Below are positions 17,123 through 26,549 of a stretch of 64,000 nucleotides of DNA, piece after piece. Position 1 is the stretch's first letter. Every line of letters begins with the position of its first letter. Under the pieces are notes generated by a model that worked only from the letters and a program-made list of their open reading frames with translations, had not been told where the DNA came from and searched no databases. This DNA is from Sva-25 sp037385685 (GTDB lineage: Bacteria > Pseudomonadota > Gammaproteobacteria > Chromatiales > Chromatiaceae), in NCBI GenBank assembly GCA_037385685.1, contig JARRMW010000016.1, positions 1 to 64,000 on the forward strand, given 5' to 3'. The position numbers were made by a program, and so were the translations under genes.

Positions 17123-18505
17123 ATGAGCGACAAGAAACCCTGGGCCGGCCGCTTCAACGAACCGACCGATGCTTTTGTAGAGGCCTTCACGGCCTCCGTG
17201 GAATTCGACCAGCGTCTCGCGCCCCAGGATATTGCGGGTTCGATCGCGCATGCAACCATGCTCGCGAAGCAGGGCATCCTGACCGGGGAAGAGCGCGACA
17301 CCATCATCGCCGGCCTCGAAACCATTCGCGACCGCATCGCATCGGGCGACTTTCCATGGTCAGTGCAGCTCGAGGATGTGCACATGAATATCGAGGCGGA
17401 GCTGACAGAGCAGATCGGCACTGCCGGCAAGAAGCTGCACACGGGCCGCTCTCGCAACGACCAGGTGGCAACCGATATCCGACTGTGGCTGCGTGACGAG
17501 ATCGACCATATCATCGAGGAGATCCGTTGCCTGCAGCAGGCACTGCTGACGCTTGCCGAGCAGGAAGCCGACACCATACTGCCGGGTTTCACGCACCTGC
17601 AGACAGCGCAACCCGTTACCTTCGGACATCACATGATGGCCTGGTTCGAGATGCTCGAGCGCGATGCCGGTCGTTTCATTGACTGCCGCGTGCGCATGAA
17701 CGTCATGCCTCTCGGCGCAGCCGCTCTCGCCGGTACGACCTACCCGATCGATCGCCACTACACCGCCGAACTGCTCGGCTTCGATGCACCGGCCGAAAAT
17801 TCGCTCGATGCCGTCTCCGATCGTGACTTTGCCATCGAGTTCTGCTCGGCCGCGAGCATCCTCATCATGCACCTGTCACGCTTCTCTGAAGAGCTGATCA
17901 TCTGGTCGTCGGCACAATTCGCCTTTATCGAACTCTCCGACAGTTTCTGTACCGGTTCCAGCATCATGCCGCAAAAGAAAAACCCGGACGTACCGGAACT
18001 GATTCGCGGCAAGTCCGGCCGTATCTATGGCCATCTCATGGCACTGCTGACGCTTATGAAATCGCAGCCGCTTGCCTACAACAAGGACAACCAGGAAGAC
18101 AAGGAGCCGCTGTTCGACACCGTCGACAATCTGCGTGGCTCACTGAAGATCTTCGCCGACATGATCCCGGCGATCAGCTGCCGTCGCGATAACATGCGTA
18201 CTGCTGCGATGAAGGGATTTGCGACTGCAACAGATCTTGCCGATTACCTTGTCATACGCGGCATCCCGTTTCGCGATGCTCACGAGATCGTCGGCAAGGC
18301 CGTTGCACTTTGCGTCCAGAAGGAGTGCGACCTGTCGGAACTCGCCCTGGATGAGCTGCAACAATTCTCCGATACGATTGGCGAGGATGTCTTCGAGATG
18401 TTAACGCTCGAAGGATCAGTTGCTGCGCGTGACCATATTGGCGGAACGGCACCCGGGCAGGTTCGTGCCGCAATTGCACGCGCGAGGAAAAGACTCGACA
18501 AGTGA
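17123..18505 (+). CDS. argH: ArgH, argininosuccinate lyase
   Basis: 460 residues. It catalyses the last step of arginine synthesis, splitting argininosuccinate into arginine and fumarate. The fumarase/aspartase-superfamily signature loop GSSIMPQKKNPD is intact near residue 280, with TGRSRNDQVATD (about residue 110) and THLQTAQPV (about residue 157). It starts 37 bases after ridA and may be co-transcribed. No other arg genes are in the window. Confidence 0.95.
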   Translation: MSDKKPWAGRFNEPTDAFVEAFTASVEFDQRLAPQDIAGSIAHATMLAKQGILTGEERDTIIAGLETIRDRIASGDFPWSVQLEDVHMNIEAELTEQIGTAGKKLHTGRSRNDQVATDIRLWLRDEIDHIIEEIRCLQQALLTLAEQEADTILPGFTHLQTAQPVTFGHHMMAWFEMLERDAGRFIDCRVRMNVMPLGAAALAGTTYPIDRHYTAELLGFDAPAENSLDAVSDRDFAIEFCSAASILIMHLSRFSEELIIWSSAQFAFIELSDSFCTGSSIMPQKKNPDVPELIRGKSGRIYGHLMALLTLMKSQPLAYNKDNQEDKEPLFDTVDNLRGSLKIFADMIPAISCRRDNMRTAAMKGFATATDLADYLVIRGIPFRDAHEIVGKAVALCVQKECDLSELALDELQQFSDTIGEDVFEMLTLEGSVAARDHIGGTAPGQVRAAIARARKRLDK

Positions 18506-18568
18506 GCACATCGGGCTGACCGGGAAAAAGAAAGCAGGCCCCGCTTGCTACCGTCCGGAGAACGGCCT

Positions 18569-18943
18569 TCAGGAATCCTTGCGAACCTTCTCCAGCGATT
18601 CGATATTGGCACAGAACCCCAGATCGACATCAGGACTGACTGATTCTGACCCCAGGGTCTCATCACAGCGCTGCTTGTCGCCGCAGCCATCACATCTCTC
18701 CATGTGCGTGCGTATTTCCCTTGCTTGCTGCTGGTGCAGATAGGCGTTTTTATCGATACCGAGAAAGCCAAGCATTTTCGATAAGCGGAGCGAAGAGAGT
18801 TCACTGTTGAGGCGATTACGATAGTCATGGCCGCGAACGAGGTTTCGACCGATCGCGATGGGCATCATGACCACGACGCCCATCACAAGCGCAGCCAGAA
18901 CCAGCGTACCAAGTAGACTGCCAATTTCCATTGGAAACGTCAT
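18569..18943 (-). CDS. Conserved small membrane protein with Cys cluster (DUF6455-like)
   Basis: 124 residues from the ATG at 18943, chosen for the AAGGTGAT ribosome site just upstream. One N-terminal membrane helix (residues 8-32), a basic/helical middle, then a cysteine group RCDGCGDKQRC and a later FCAN. The pattern fits small DUF6455-type proteins of proteobacteria, whose function is unknown. The cysteines could bind zinc or iron on the cytoplasmic side. It is convergent with argH. Confidence 0.6.
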   Translation of the reverse strand: MTFPMEIGSLLGTLVLAALVMGVVVMMPIAIGRNLVRGHDYRNRLNSELSSLRLSKMLGFLGIDKNAYLHQQQAREIRTHMERCDGCGDKQRCDETLGSESVSPDVDLGFCANIESLEKVRKDS

Positions 18944-19146
18944 TCGAATCACCTTTTGAAGAGAACTGTAATGATCGGGATTATCCCGGGGTGTCCTGAA
19001 AGAGGAATTGATTCCGATCAATCTCCCAAAATATCAATACATCCTGATAGTCTGATTTACCCGGGCTGAAATCCATGAACAGGGACAGGCGCCTCGACTG
19101 ATGGCAGAATCAGGTTCATAGCAAAGCCTGGGCAAGAGAATTCCGA

Positions 19147-19983
19147 ATGCAATACACGACCCTCATCGACACCCGGTCACTGCATGAGAACCTGGGGGCT
19201 GATGACCTTGTCGTGCTTGATTGCCGATTCGACCTCATGCGACCCGATGCGGGAAGGAGGGAGTGGGAGGCCTCGCATATTCCGGGATCACGCTATGTCC
19301 ATCTGGACCAGGACCTCTCCGCGCCCGTGATATCCACGGTTGGCCGCCATCCCCTGCCAAATCCGCACACTTTCGCCAAAACACTTGAAAGCTGGGGTAT
19401 CGGCAATGAATCCCAGGTCGTTGCCTATGACGCTTCCTGTGGTGCCTATGCCGTCCGACTCTGGTGGATGATGCGCTGGCTTGGCCATCAACGCGTGGCC
19501 GTGCTCGATGGCGGCTGGCAGAAGTGGATCGCCGGGGAATATCCCGTGAATAATGCACTGCCAGTCGTGGAACCGGAACAGTTCGAGCACCATGCCGACG
19601 ACAACCTGTGGTTCAGTACGCCTGAAATCAAGTCGAAACTCGCAGACGGTTTCATCATCCTTGTGGATGCCCGGACCAGTGAACGATTCGAGGGCGAATC
19701 CGAACCCATCGACCCTGTAGCCGGACATGTGCCTGGAGCCGTCAATTTTCCGTATCAGAAAAATCTTGATGATGATGGCTGCTTTCTTCCAGCTGAGACT
19801 CTGCGGAAACTCTACTCAGATTTTCTCGGTGAGATCGACTACAGACATGTCGTGCATATGTGCGGATCGGGAGTGACTGCGTGCCATAACCTGCTCGCAA
19901 TGGAACACGCAGGGCTGTCGGGCTCGCGCCTCTACCCCGGAAGCTGGAGTGAGTGGATCCGGACGGAAAAACCTGCCGGATGA
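19147..19983 (+). CDS. Two-domain rhodanese: thiosulfate/3-mercaptopyruvate sulfurtransferase
   Basis: 278 residues, two rhodanese domains. The C-terminal active-site loop CGSGVTA (Cys239) is the form typical of 3-mercaptopyruvate/thiosulfate sulfurtransferases (SseA/TST). Other family features are the N-terminal DCRFDL and the middle GGWQKW. It transfers sulfane sulfur to cyanide, thioredoxin or other thiols. The stop overlaps the start of the next membrane protein (ATGA), so the two are translated together; the link between them is unknown. Confidence 0.88.
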   Translation: MQYTTLIDTRSLHENLGADDLVVLDCRFDLMRPDAGRREWEASHIPGSRYVHLDQDLSAPVISTVGRHPLPNPHTFAKTLESWGIGNESQVVAYDASCGAYAVRLWWMMRWLGHQRVAVLDGGWQKWIAGEYPVNNALPVVEPEQFEHHADDNLWFSTPEIKSKLADGFIILVDARTSERFEGESEPIDPVAGHVPGAVNFPYQKNLDDDGCFLPAETLRKLYSDFLGEIDYRHVVHMCGSGVTACHNLLAMEHAGLSGSRLYPGSWSEWIRTEKPAG

Positions 19984-20381
19984 TATCGCTCTGGATCCTG
20001 TTCAGTTCCAGCTTCCTTGCATCGACCCTGCTTCCCGGTGGTTCGGAAGCACTCTTCCTCTATACCCTGTCCGAAGCACTGCACCCCGTCTGGCTCATCG
20101 TGATTGTCGCAACAGTCGGGAATACACTCGGAAGCATGACAAACTGGCTCATTGGCTGGCTCGTCGCGCGCAAGCGGCCACTCGTCAGAGAGAGCGATAA
20201 AAAGGCGCTCGCACGCGTCGAACGTTACGGCAGCCCGATACTCTTGCTGGCATGGCTGCCTGTTGTTGGAGACCCGCTGTGTCTTGCCGCCGGCTGGGCC
20301 GGGGTCCCTCTGTTGCGCGCCACATTCTTCATATCACTCGGGAAGCTCGGGCGTTATCTGGCGCTCTATGCACTCTGGTAA
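19980..20381 (+). CDS. YqaA-family (DedA-related) small membrane protein
   Basis: 133 residues with several hydrophobic segments and the DedA/SNARE-associated-type features PGGSEALFL, GNTLGSMTNWLIG, and AWLPVVGDPLCLAAGW. The start at 19980 overlaps the sulfurtransferase stop (ATGA). DedA-superfamily proteins are linked to lipid-carrier recycling and membrane homeostasis; the YqaA branch has no settled function. Convergent with ccoI. Confidence 0.82.
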   Translation: MISLWILFSSSFLASTLLPGGSEALFLYTLSEALHPVWLIVIVATVGNTLGSMTNWLIGWLVARKRPLVRESDKKALARVERYGSPILLLAWLPVVGDPLCLAAGWAGVPLLRATFFISLGKLGRYLALYALW

Positions 20382-20441
20382 CTGTCGGATCCTGCAGGCT
20401 CCAAACGGCTCGCCGGGGAGAGGGTCATGCCTCGAAAAGTA

Positions 20442-22919
20442 TCAGGCTTTCTGTAACCGCAGCGCATTGACCACGACCACCAGCGAACTCAGTGACATGC
20501 CAATCGCAGCGCCCCAGGGCGGGATCAGGCCGGCTGCGGCAAACGGAATTGCAAGAAGGTTATAGCCCGCGGCCCAGCCGAAATTCTGCATGATGTTGCG
20601 ACGCGTCCTGCGTGCAAGCCTGCGGGCATCAGCGAGCACGGATGGATTTTCCCCGAGGATGAGGAAATCACTGCTGTTGTTGGCAAGGTCCGTGGCATCG
20701 GCAAAGGAGACAGAGACGTCGGCCAGCGCCAGTGTAGGCGCGTCGTTGATGCCATCGCCGAACATGGCGACCTTGTTGCCCGTTGCCTGGTGCTCTTTCG
20801 TCCACTGGAATTTATCGGCCGGAGACATGCCGCCCAGGGCCTCGTCGATACCCAGTCTGTCGCCCATGCGCGACACATTTGCGCGGGAGTCGCCACTGAG
20901 AATTGTAAAGCTGTCGGCATCGAGTTCTGTTAGACCGGCAAGCATCTCCTCGACACCGGGACGCAGCTGATCGTTCAGCGCAAATATCGCCTGTACGCCC
21001 TCGCTGTTGGCCAGTAACGAGACAATATGGCCGTCTGATTGCAGGTGGCTGACCTGTTCATCGAGATCCGTTTCGCTGCTGCCAGGCTCGATGGCGAATT
21101 CTGCCTTGCCAAGCCGCCATTCGCTGCCGTCGATGAATCCCCGGGTTCCAGCTCCGGGAACATTCATGCGTGAGTCGACAGTCGAAAGGCCACCACTCTC
21201 CGACTGCAAGGCCCTGGCGACAGGATGTTCGGAATCGGCTGCCAGTGCAGCGGCGATTGACCGTGCCTGTTTTGCGGAAAGCTGGCCGGTTGCGATGACC
21301 TCGGCAAGTGCCGGCTTTCCGGCCGTCAGGGTGCCTGTCTTGTCAAAGACAAAATGCCGCGCAAGCGCCAGTGAATCAAGTGCTTTCATGCGCAGTGGCA
21401 AGACCCCCAGGTCGATGAAGCGCCCGGCACTCACAGAGAGCGCCATGGGCGTCGCCAGTGCCAGCGCACAGGGGCAGGTAACGATAAGCACTGCGATGGT
21501 GCTCGGCAGTGCTTGTGACGGATCATTGAACCACCAGTAGAGCGCCGTGCTGCCCGCGATCAGCAGGATCACAGCGATGAACACAGTTGCTGCCCGCTCC
21601 GCAAGAAGCGCATAGCGTGGTCGTTGCTCGAGACCACCCTCGACAAGATGCCGGATCTCGCTGACCGCCGAGGCCTGTACAGTGTGAGTAACACGGATAT
21701 CGACCGATTGCTCGCCATTGACCGAACCGGCCACGACCCTGTCACCGGGCTCACGCAGCTGCGGCATTGACTCACCGGTCAGCAGGGATTCATCGAAACT
21801 GCTGATTCCCTCGAGAACCACACCGTCCACAGCCAGGGTCTCTCCCGGCTTGAGGCGGATCATGTCACCCGGTGCCAGTTCATCGACGGTCACCTTGTGT
21901 CGCTCACCCTGCGCATCGATGCGCAAGGCTGTTCGCGGTGTGACGCGAGCAAGCTCCTCGAGCCGGCCTGCAGCACGCAATTTGCCACGCAGTTCGAGCC
22001 TTCGGGCCATGAGCAGGAAAAAGACGAACATCGCGATGGAATCGAAATAGACCTCGCCATGTTCGGTGATGGTGGTGTAGAGGCTGCCGAACCAGGCAAC
22101 CATGAGTCCGAGCACGACCGGGATGTCCATGCCGAGTCGCCTGTTCCTGATGTCTTGCCAGGCACCGGCAAAAAAATCCTGTGCCGAATAGGCGAGGATC
22201 ATCGCCGTGAGCCCGAGACCGGTCCAGCGACCGATCGTAATCCACAGCGGGAGGCCGCCTTCGCCTTCCGGGGTCATGACATAGGTCGCAAGCGAGAAAT
22301 TCATGACCAGCATGCCGATCGCGCCCGAAAAGATGAGACGCTCGGTACTGCGCCGCCTGCGCTGCGCCTGCAATGCCTGGCTGCGCGAGGCATCGTAGGG
22401 ATGCGCGACGTAACCAATATCTGCGATCGCCGTCAGGATCTCGCTGAGCCTGATCCTGTCGGGATTCCAGCGTACACGCGCACGCTGTGTGACATCATCA
22501 ATATGCACATCGATGACACCATCAAGGCTGCGCAAGTGTTTTTCGTTGAGCCAGAGGCAGGCAGGGCAGCGAATATTCTCCAGCAGCAGGTAGGCCTCTC
22601 GCCAGTTATCGCCCTCCATGACGAAATCCTTCTGGATCTCCGGCCTGTCATAGAGTCCGACCTGTTTGAGGAAATCCGGGACGATATCGACATCGGCTGT
22701 CGCCGCCTTTTCGGAACGGTGTTTGTAGTAATCCTCCAGGCCGGCGTCGACGATCGCCTTGCTGACAGCCTCGCAACCATGACAGCAGAAATGACGGTCC
22801 TCACCGAATACTTCGAGTGTCGGAATCTCCTCGACATCCGGCACGGGAAGGCCGCAATGGAAACACTTCTCCTCCGCTGCTGCCTTTGCCTGATCGAGTG
22901 ATTCAGCTGCGACGTTCAT
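20442..22919 (-). CDS. ccoI: CcoI/FixI-type copper-transporting P1B ATPase
   Basis: 825 residues. A P1B-type ATPase that exports Cu to assemble the CuB centre of haem-copper oxidases. N-terminal Cys pairs (CFHC at 19-22; CCHGC) belong to the extra CcoI-type metal-binding region; a CPAC-bearing HMA domain follows (near residue 117). The membrane metal site CPCALALATP is near residue 481, the phosphorylated DKTGTLT near 523, and the hinge GDGINDAP towards the C-terminus. It lies downstream of the ba3-type oxidase operon on the same strand, separated by a terminator, which fits a role in maturing that enzyme. Confidence 0.92.
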   Translation of the reverse strand: MNVAAESLDQAKAAAEEKCFHCGLPVPDVEEIPTLEVFGEDRHFCCHGCEAVSKAIVDAGLEDYYKHRSEKAATADVDIVPDFLKQVGLYDRPEIQKDFVMEGDNWREAYLLLENIRCPACLWLNEKHLRSLDGVIDVHIDDVTQRARVRWNPDRIRLSEILTAIADIGYVAHPYDASRSQALQAQRRRRSTERLIFSGAIGMLVMNFSLATYVMTPEGEGGLPLWITIGRWTGLGLTAMILAYSAQDFFAGAWQDIRNRRLGMDIPVVLGLMVAWFGSLYTTITEHGEVYFDSIAMFVFFLLMARRLELRGKLRAAGRLEELARVTPRTALRIDAQGERHKVTVDELAPGDMIRLKPGETLAVDGVVLEGISSFDESLLTGESMPQLREPGDRVVAGSVNGEQSVDIRVTHTVQASAVSEIRHLVEGGLEQRPRYALLAERAATVFIAVILLIAGSTALYWWFNDPSQALPSTIAVLIVTCPCALALATPMALSVSAGRFIDLGVLPLRMKALDSLALARHFVFDKTGTLTAGKPALAEVIATGQLSAKQARSIAAALAADSEHPVARALQSESGGLSTVDSRMNVPGAGTRGFIDGSEWRLGKAEFAIEPGSSETDLDEQVSHLQSDGHIVSLLANSEGVQAIFALNDQLRPGVEEMLAGLTELDADSFTILSGDSRANVSRMGDRLGIDEALGGMSPADKFQWTKEHQATGNKVAMFGDGINDAPTLALADVSVSFADATDLANNSSDFLILGENPSVLADARRLARRTRRNIMQNFGWAAGYNLLAIPFAAAGLIPPWGAAIGMSLSSLVVVVNALRLQKA

Positions 22920-23021
22920 ACGGACATTATCTCAGATACCCCCTGGAAACTGCCTTTTATATCGGGATGGATTCTGGAAATACTTTTGTCGCCGGAATGG
23001 ATAAGTCTCAACCCGGCGTGA

Positions 23022-23049
23022 ATGAAAAAGACCCCGACAGGGCGGGGTC
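23022..23049 (-). terminator. Rho-independent terminator of the oxidase operon
   Basis: On the minus strand GACCCCG-CCCTGT-CGGGGTC is followed by TTTTT. It lies 36 bases after the stop of the dihaem cytochrome c gene and separates the oxidase operon from ccoI. Confidence 0.75.
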
Positions 23050-23084
23050 ATTCAACAGTTGTTCGAAGTTGCGGGAGAGCCCGG

Positions 23085-23753
23085 TTACTCCTCCGGCGGT
23101 TCCGGAATAGCGAAATAGTCGGCAAGCGCCTCGATCTCCTCCTCGGTCAGCGCTTGCGCGACAACACGCATCCTGGAATAGACATCGTTCTCGCGATCTC
23201 CCTCCCTGAACTCGGTCATGGTGGTGACGAAATACTCACGGTATTGACCGTTGATGCGCGGATGATCGAACATGCCGCCATTGCCGTCCCTGCCATGGCA
23301 GGCCGCACAGGCCTTGAGAAGGCGCTCCGGATCGCCCTTGTAGACGAGTTCATAGATCTCCTCTGACAGCTCCTTTTTAGGCCCGGGATCCGCCGGCTTC
23401 TGACTGCTAAACCAGACAGCGAGATCAGCCATTTGCTGGTCATCAAAATCCCGCACCGCCTTGTACATGGTACGGCTGTCACGGTTCTTGTCCTGGTAGT
23501 CCTTGAGCTGCTTGTAGGAATACGAAGGCATCAGGCCGGCGATGTTGACGTCCTCCGGGTCATCGGAGATACCGGCATCGCCATGGCACTTGGCGCACTT
23601 CTCTTCCTCGGCAATCTGCTGGCCTCGTGCCGGATCGGCGTTCCGCAGAAGCTTCAGGGTGTCGAGGTCAAACGCAACCAGCGAAGAAGGCTCAGCATGG
23701 GCAACAGAAACCGACAGAGCCATGGCTGTGATCAGTGTTGTCAATCGAATCAT
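23085..23753 (-). CDS. Dihaem cytochrome c (cytochrome c4-like), last gene of the oxidase operon
   Basis: 222 residues with a signal peptide (cleavage near AHAEP) and two haem c sites: C53-A-K-C56-H57 and C149-A-A-C152-H153. Two similar halves suggest a cytochrome c4-type dihaem protein. It starts 3 bases after the oxidase subunit I stop, so it is co-transcribed and is the probable electron donor to the CuA site of that oxidase. Confidence 0.87.
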   Translation of the reverse strand: MIRLTTLITAMALSVSVAHAEPSSLVAFDLDTLKLLRNADPARGQQIAEEEKCAKCHGDAGISDDPEDVNIAGLMPSYSYKQLKDYQDKNRDSRTMYKAVRDFDDQQMADLAVWFSSQKPADPGPKKELSEEIYELVYKGDPERLLKACAACHGRDGNGGMFDHPRINGQYREYFVTTMTEFREGDRENDVYSRMRVVAQALTEEEIEALADYFAIPEPPEE

Positions 23754-23755
23754 GG

Positions 23756-25378
23756 TCAGATACTCCAGGGTACTGTGCCGAAGGACTGGTCAAACAGGAA
23801 GAACTGCAGGATCGGGTAGCCATAACTCGCGATCATGTAGACCACCACCAGCCAGAACCAGAAGGTGAAACTGTTCATGAGATGTGGCATGCGCGCAGTG
23901 GAGTGAACCGGTTGCGCATACTCGACCTCCAGGACCGACTCGGGAATGGTGTTTCCATGCGTCCTGAACAGGTTGATCACCAGCATCAATGCAGAAATGA
24001 AGAGGATGACGCCACCGACGATCATCAGGAACTCGGATATTCCCCACATCTGGGTCAGTTCCGGATCATAGGGCGTCGAGGAGATACGGCGTGGCTGCCC
24101 CGTAAGACCAATCTGGTGCCACGGCAGGGTCAGTACGATCATGCCGATGAACCAGAGCCACAGTTGCTTGCGTGCAAGGCTGACCGAGAACAGCTCCTTG
24201 CCGGTCATCTTGGGCCAGAGATAGTAGGCGATGGCAAAGTACATCATGACCGTGGTACCACCAAAGATCAGGTGGAAGTGGCCGGTGACCCACTGGGTAT
24301 TGTGCACCATGGCATTCATGGAGTAGCTGGCGTTGACGACACCCCCGAAACCGCCGACGGTCAGCAAGAGCATTGCGAGGCCAGTGGCCAAGACCATCGG
24401 GTTGTCCCACGGCAGTGTCTTCAGCCAGCCGAAAAGCCCCTTGCCACCACGCAGGCGTCCTGCGATTTCCATCGAGGCGATAACCGTGAAACCGGTAATC
24501 AGTGTCGGGACGGCGACCATGAAGGTTCCTGTCATGTGCAGGAATTTCCAGCCTGCCGCCTGGAACGGGTCCATGTAGAGGTGATGGAAACCGATTGGCA
24601 CCGAGAAGACCAGCAGCATGATGAACGCGAGGCGCGCCATGTGATCGCTCGCGAGACGCCCGCCAGCCTGCTTCGGCATCAGGGTGTAGAAAGCGATGTA
24701 CGCCGGGAAGAGCCAGAAATAGACGATAGCGTGCAGCGTCCAGGAAAACAGCGTGCGCGCCAGGCCGACATCGACCGTGTCGGAAATGCCCAGAGACCAG
24801 GGGATCAGCTGGAACAATACCTCGAGCGTGACGCCCAGGCTCGTGATGAACCACATGATGGCGTTGGCGACCGTGCCGTACATGGCTAGCGGAACCGTCT
24901 CGCCCGGATTTTCCTTCTTCCAGACATGCATGGACATGACCATGACCAGACACCAGAACCAGGAACCGACAACCAGCATGGCGGCACCGATGTAGAAGGC
25001 CGGATTCGCACGCAGTGGCGGGTAGAAGGTATAGAGCACGGAGGCATTGCCGGTCAGCAGTGGCACTGCTGCAATCAGTACGCCGGCCAGTGCCAGCCAG
25101 AAACCGATCCAGCCGAGACTCTTGCCCCACAGCTCGCGTTTCAGGCTGGTGGTTGCAGTGTAGTAACCGTAACCCATGACAAGAAAGGTGGTGAGGACAA
25201 AGCCCATGAGTACGCCGTGTGTCGAGACCGAGGCAAAGTAGACTTCGGGAATCATGATCTCGGGAATCAGGTCAATACGCTGGACGACCTGGTAGAGCCC
25301 CATGAGGACCGCTGCCAGGAAAGCGATAAAACCGACCCACATGCTGGCCAGGCTCAAACCTGCTGCATTATCTTTCAT
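23756..25378 (-). CDS. ba3-type (B-family) cytochrome c oxidase subunit I
   Basis: 540 residues, haem-copper oxidase catalytic subunit that reduces oxygen to water and pumps protons. The start at 25378 follows an AGGAGGG ribosome site and overlaps the subunit II stop. The sequence resembles Thermus ba3 oxidase: TLHAIVYFWLFPAY carries the CuB His and the cross-linked Tyr, FHHLYMDP two more CuB histidines, and WVTGHFHLIFGG the haem ligands. B-family enzymes have only the K-type proton channel and work at low oxygen. Confidence 0.9.
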   Translation of the reverse strand: MKDNAAGLSLASMWVGFIAFLAAVLMGLYQVVQRIDLIPEIMIPEVYFASVSTHGVLMGFVLTTFLVMGYGYYTATTSLKRELWGKSLGWIGFWLALAGVLIAAVPLLTGNASVLYTFYPPLRANPAFYIGAAMLVVGSWFWCLVMVMSMHVWKKENPGETVPLAMYGTVANAIMWFITSLGVTLEVLFQLIPWSLGISDTVDVGLARTLFSWTLHAIVYFWLFPAYIAFYTLMPKQAGGRLASDHMARLAFIMLLVFSVPIGFHHLYMDPFQAAGWKFLHMTGTFMVAVPTLITGFTVIASMEIAGRLRGGKGLFGWLKTLPWDNPMVLATGLAMLLLTVGGFGGVVNASYSMNAMVHNTQWVTGHFHLIFGGTTVMMYFAIAYYLWPKMTGKELFSVSLARKQLWLWFIGMIVLTLPWHQIGLTGQPRRISSTPYDPELTQMWGISEFLMIVGGVILFISALMLVINLFRTHGNTIPESVLEVEYAQPVHSTARMPHLMNSFTFWFWLVVVYMIASYGYPILQFFLFDQSFGTVPWSI

Positions 25379-25896
25379 CAGTTGGTCCCTCCTGCGGTTT
25401 TCGCGACAACATTCAGGCGCGACCACATGCTGTCATGACCCAACCCGCAGTATTCGTTACAGAGAAAGGAAAACTTGCCGGTTTTCGGGAAAGTGGTCGT
25501 GAACTCGGAGACGTAGCCGGGCACGATCATGGATGCCGCGTTGGTGTAGGGCACATGCACCCCGTGCAGCACATCGGCGCTTGCAATACGGAATTTGACC
25601 TGCGTATCGACGGGCACTTCGATGACCGGCGGGAAAAAGCCGTAACGCGCCGCGACCATGGTGACTGTCAAAGTACCGTCACCATTGTCCTTGACGCCGA
25701 GATTATCCTCTGCAAACTCCTCGGTCAGGTGCAGACGCGAGGAATCGATGGTTTCGACATTGCTCGGCGGATGCATGTTGTTGGTGAGTGCATAGAGTCC
25801 GAGAATGCCGCCCATGACGAACGCCAGCAAGAGTGAAATCCAGACCCAGCGTCTCTCGAGAGGGTCTTCACAAATAGCAATTAATGGATCACGCAT
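25378..25896 (-). CDS. ba3-type cytochrome c oxidase subunit II (CuA)
   Basis: 172 residues with one N-terminal membrane helix (about residues 17-38) and a periplasmic cupredoxin domain. The binuclear CuA ligands are complete: His111, Cys146, Cys150, His154 and Met157 in C-NEY-C-GLGHDSM. It takes electrons from cytochrome c and passes them to subunit I. The short length and single helix are typical of B-family oxidases. The stop overlaps the subunit I start by one base. Confidence 0.92.
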   Translation of the reverse strand: MRDPLIAICEDPLERRWVWISLLLAFVMGGILGLYALTNNMHPPSNVETIDSSRLHLTEEFAEDNLGVKDNGDGTLTVTMVAARYGFFPPVIEVPVDTQVKFRIASADVLHGVHVPYTNAASMIVPGYVSEFTTTFPKTGKFSFLCNEYCGLGHDSMWSRLNVVAKTAGGTN

Positions 25897-25907
25897 TTTC
25901 TAATTCC

Positions 25908-26060
25908 TCACTGGATCGGACCATGGGACATGAACCTGACGAAGAACAGGAATGCCCAGGCAGCTGCGAAAAGTGCGGCAAAAACGAGAAGCAGCGCAAA
26001 GGTCCCTTTGGGGAGGCTGTGCAGGATTTTCTCTTCTTCTTCGGGTGTCAGCTGATTCAT
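25908..26060 (-). CDS. Small single-helix subunit of the ba3-type oxidase (subunit IIa-like)
   Basis: 50 residues: MNQLTPEEEEK, then one membrane helix (about residues 21-43). It begins after a GGAAGG ribosome site and ends 11 bases before subunit II. B-family oxidases carry a tiny one-helix subunit (IIa) encoded first in the operon; position, size and topology match. Sequence alone would not prove it. Confidence 0.65.
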   Translation of the reverse strand: MNQLTPEEEEKILHSLPKGTFALLLVFAALFAAAWAFLFFVRFMSHGPIQ

Positions 26061-26305
26061 TTCTACCTTCCTCGATAACGTCACATGATGACACGGGATG
26101 CATGCGGACTCGCACATCGCTCGTCGCAAACATCAGATATAGATGGAAACAGGCAGGAGAAACCGGGCACAAGAAAAGGAACAAGCTTCAGCTGAAACGG
26201 TTTGCATTCAGGAAGCCTGACTGTACTGGTTGATGCAGGTGTTACCCTGCGGTTCCCTCGGTCCTGTTATTGTCATTGCTCTTTTTGTTGTTTTTATTTT
26301 TGGTA

Positions 26306-26335
26306 ACTATATCCACTGGTTAACACCCGAGGCAA
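26306..26335 (-). promoter_or_regulatory. Candidate sigma70 promoter of the ba3 oxidase operon
   Basis: Minus strand TTGCCT (26330-26335), 18-base spacer, TATAGT (26306-26311). It would give a leader of about 240 bases before the small subunit. Tentative. Confidence 0.35.
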
Positions 26336-26505
26336 CAAGAAAATTGCACCCGGAACGGACGCAGAGAGGCACAAATTCTGTTTTGCCGGGACCAGGGCAA
26401 TGACAGTTCGCAGCATGGCTGTCCGGGACAAACGGCGTTGTCTGTTAATGATTGTTTGCCGGACACATAATGCTCAGGAACATATCCGAAAGAAGCGTGA
26501 TAAGG

Positions 26506-26526
26506 GCGAGGGGCACAGCCCCTCGC
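26506..26526 (-). terminator. Hairpin downstream of the VIT/VWA gene
   Basis: GCGAGGGGC-ACA-GCCCCTCGC, a perfect 9-bp stem 24 bases after the stop at 26550. No T-run follows, so it may stabilise the 3' end rather than terminate alone. Confidence 0.45.
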
Positions 26527-26549
26527 GTTCATCGCCGGTCAATCAGGAC

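Larger units (their letters stand above)
26130..26549. other. Intergenic region between the oxidase operon and the VIT/VWA gene
   Basis: No gene seen. It holds a candidate oxidase-operon promoter (26306-26335), a T-rich stretch near 26280-26300, and a stable hairpin next to the VIT/VWA stop (26506-26526). Confidence 0.5.

Noticed and set aside
21897..22901. 334-codon open frame opposite ccoI
   Set aside because: Shadow of the real ATPase gene on the other strand; composition is Asp/Arg/His-rich without domains.
23735..24889. 384-codon open frame opposite the oxidase subunit I
   Set aside because: Antisense shadow of a well-recognised gene; no family features.
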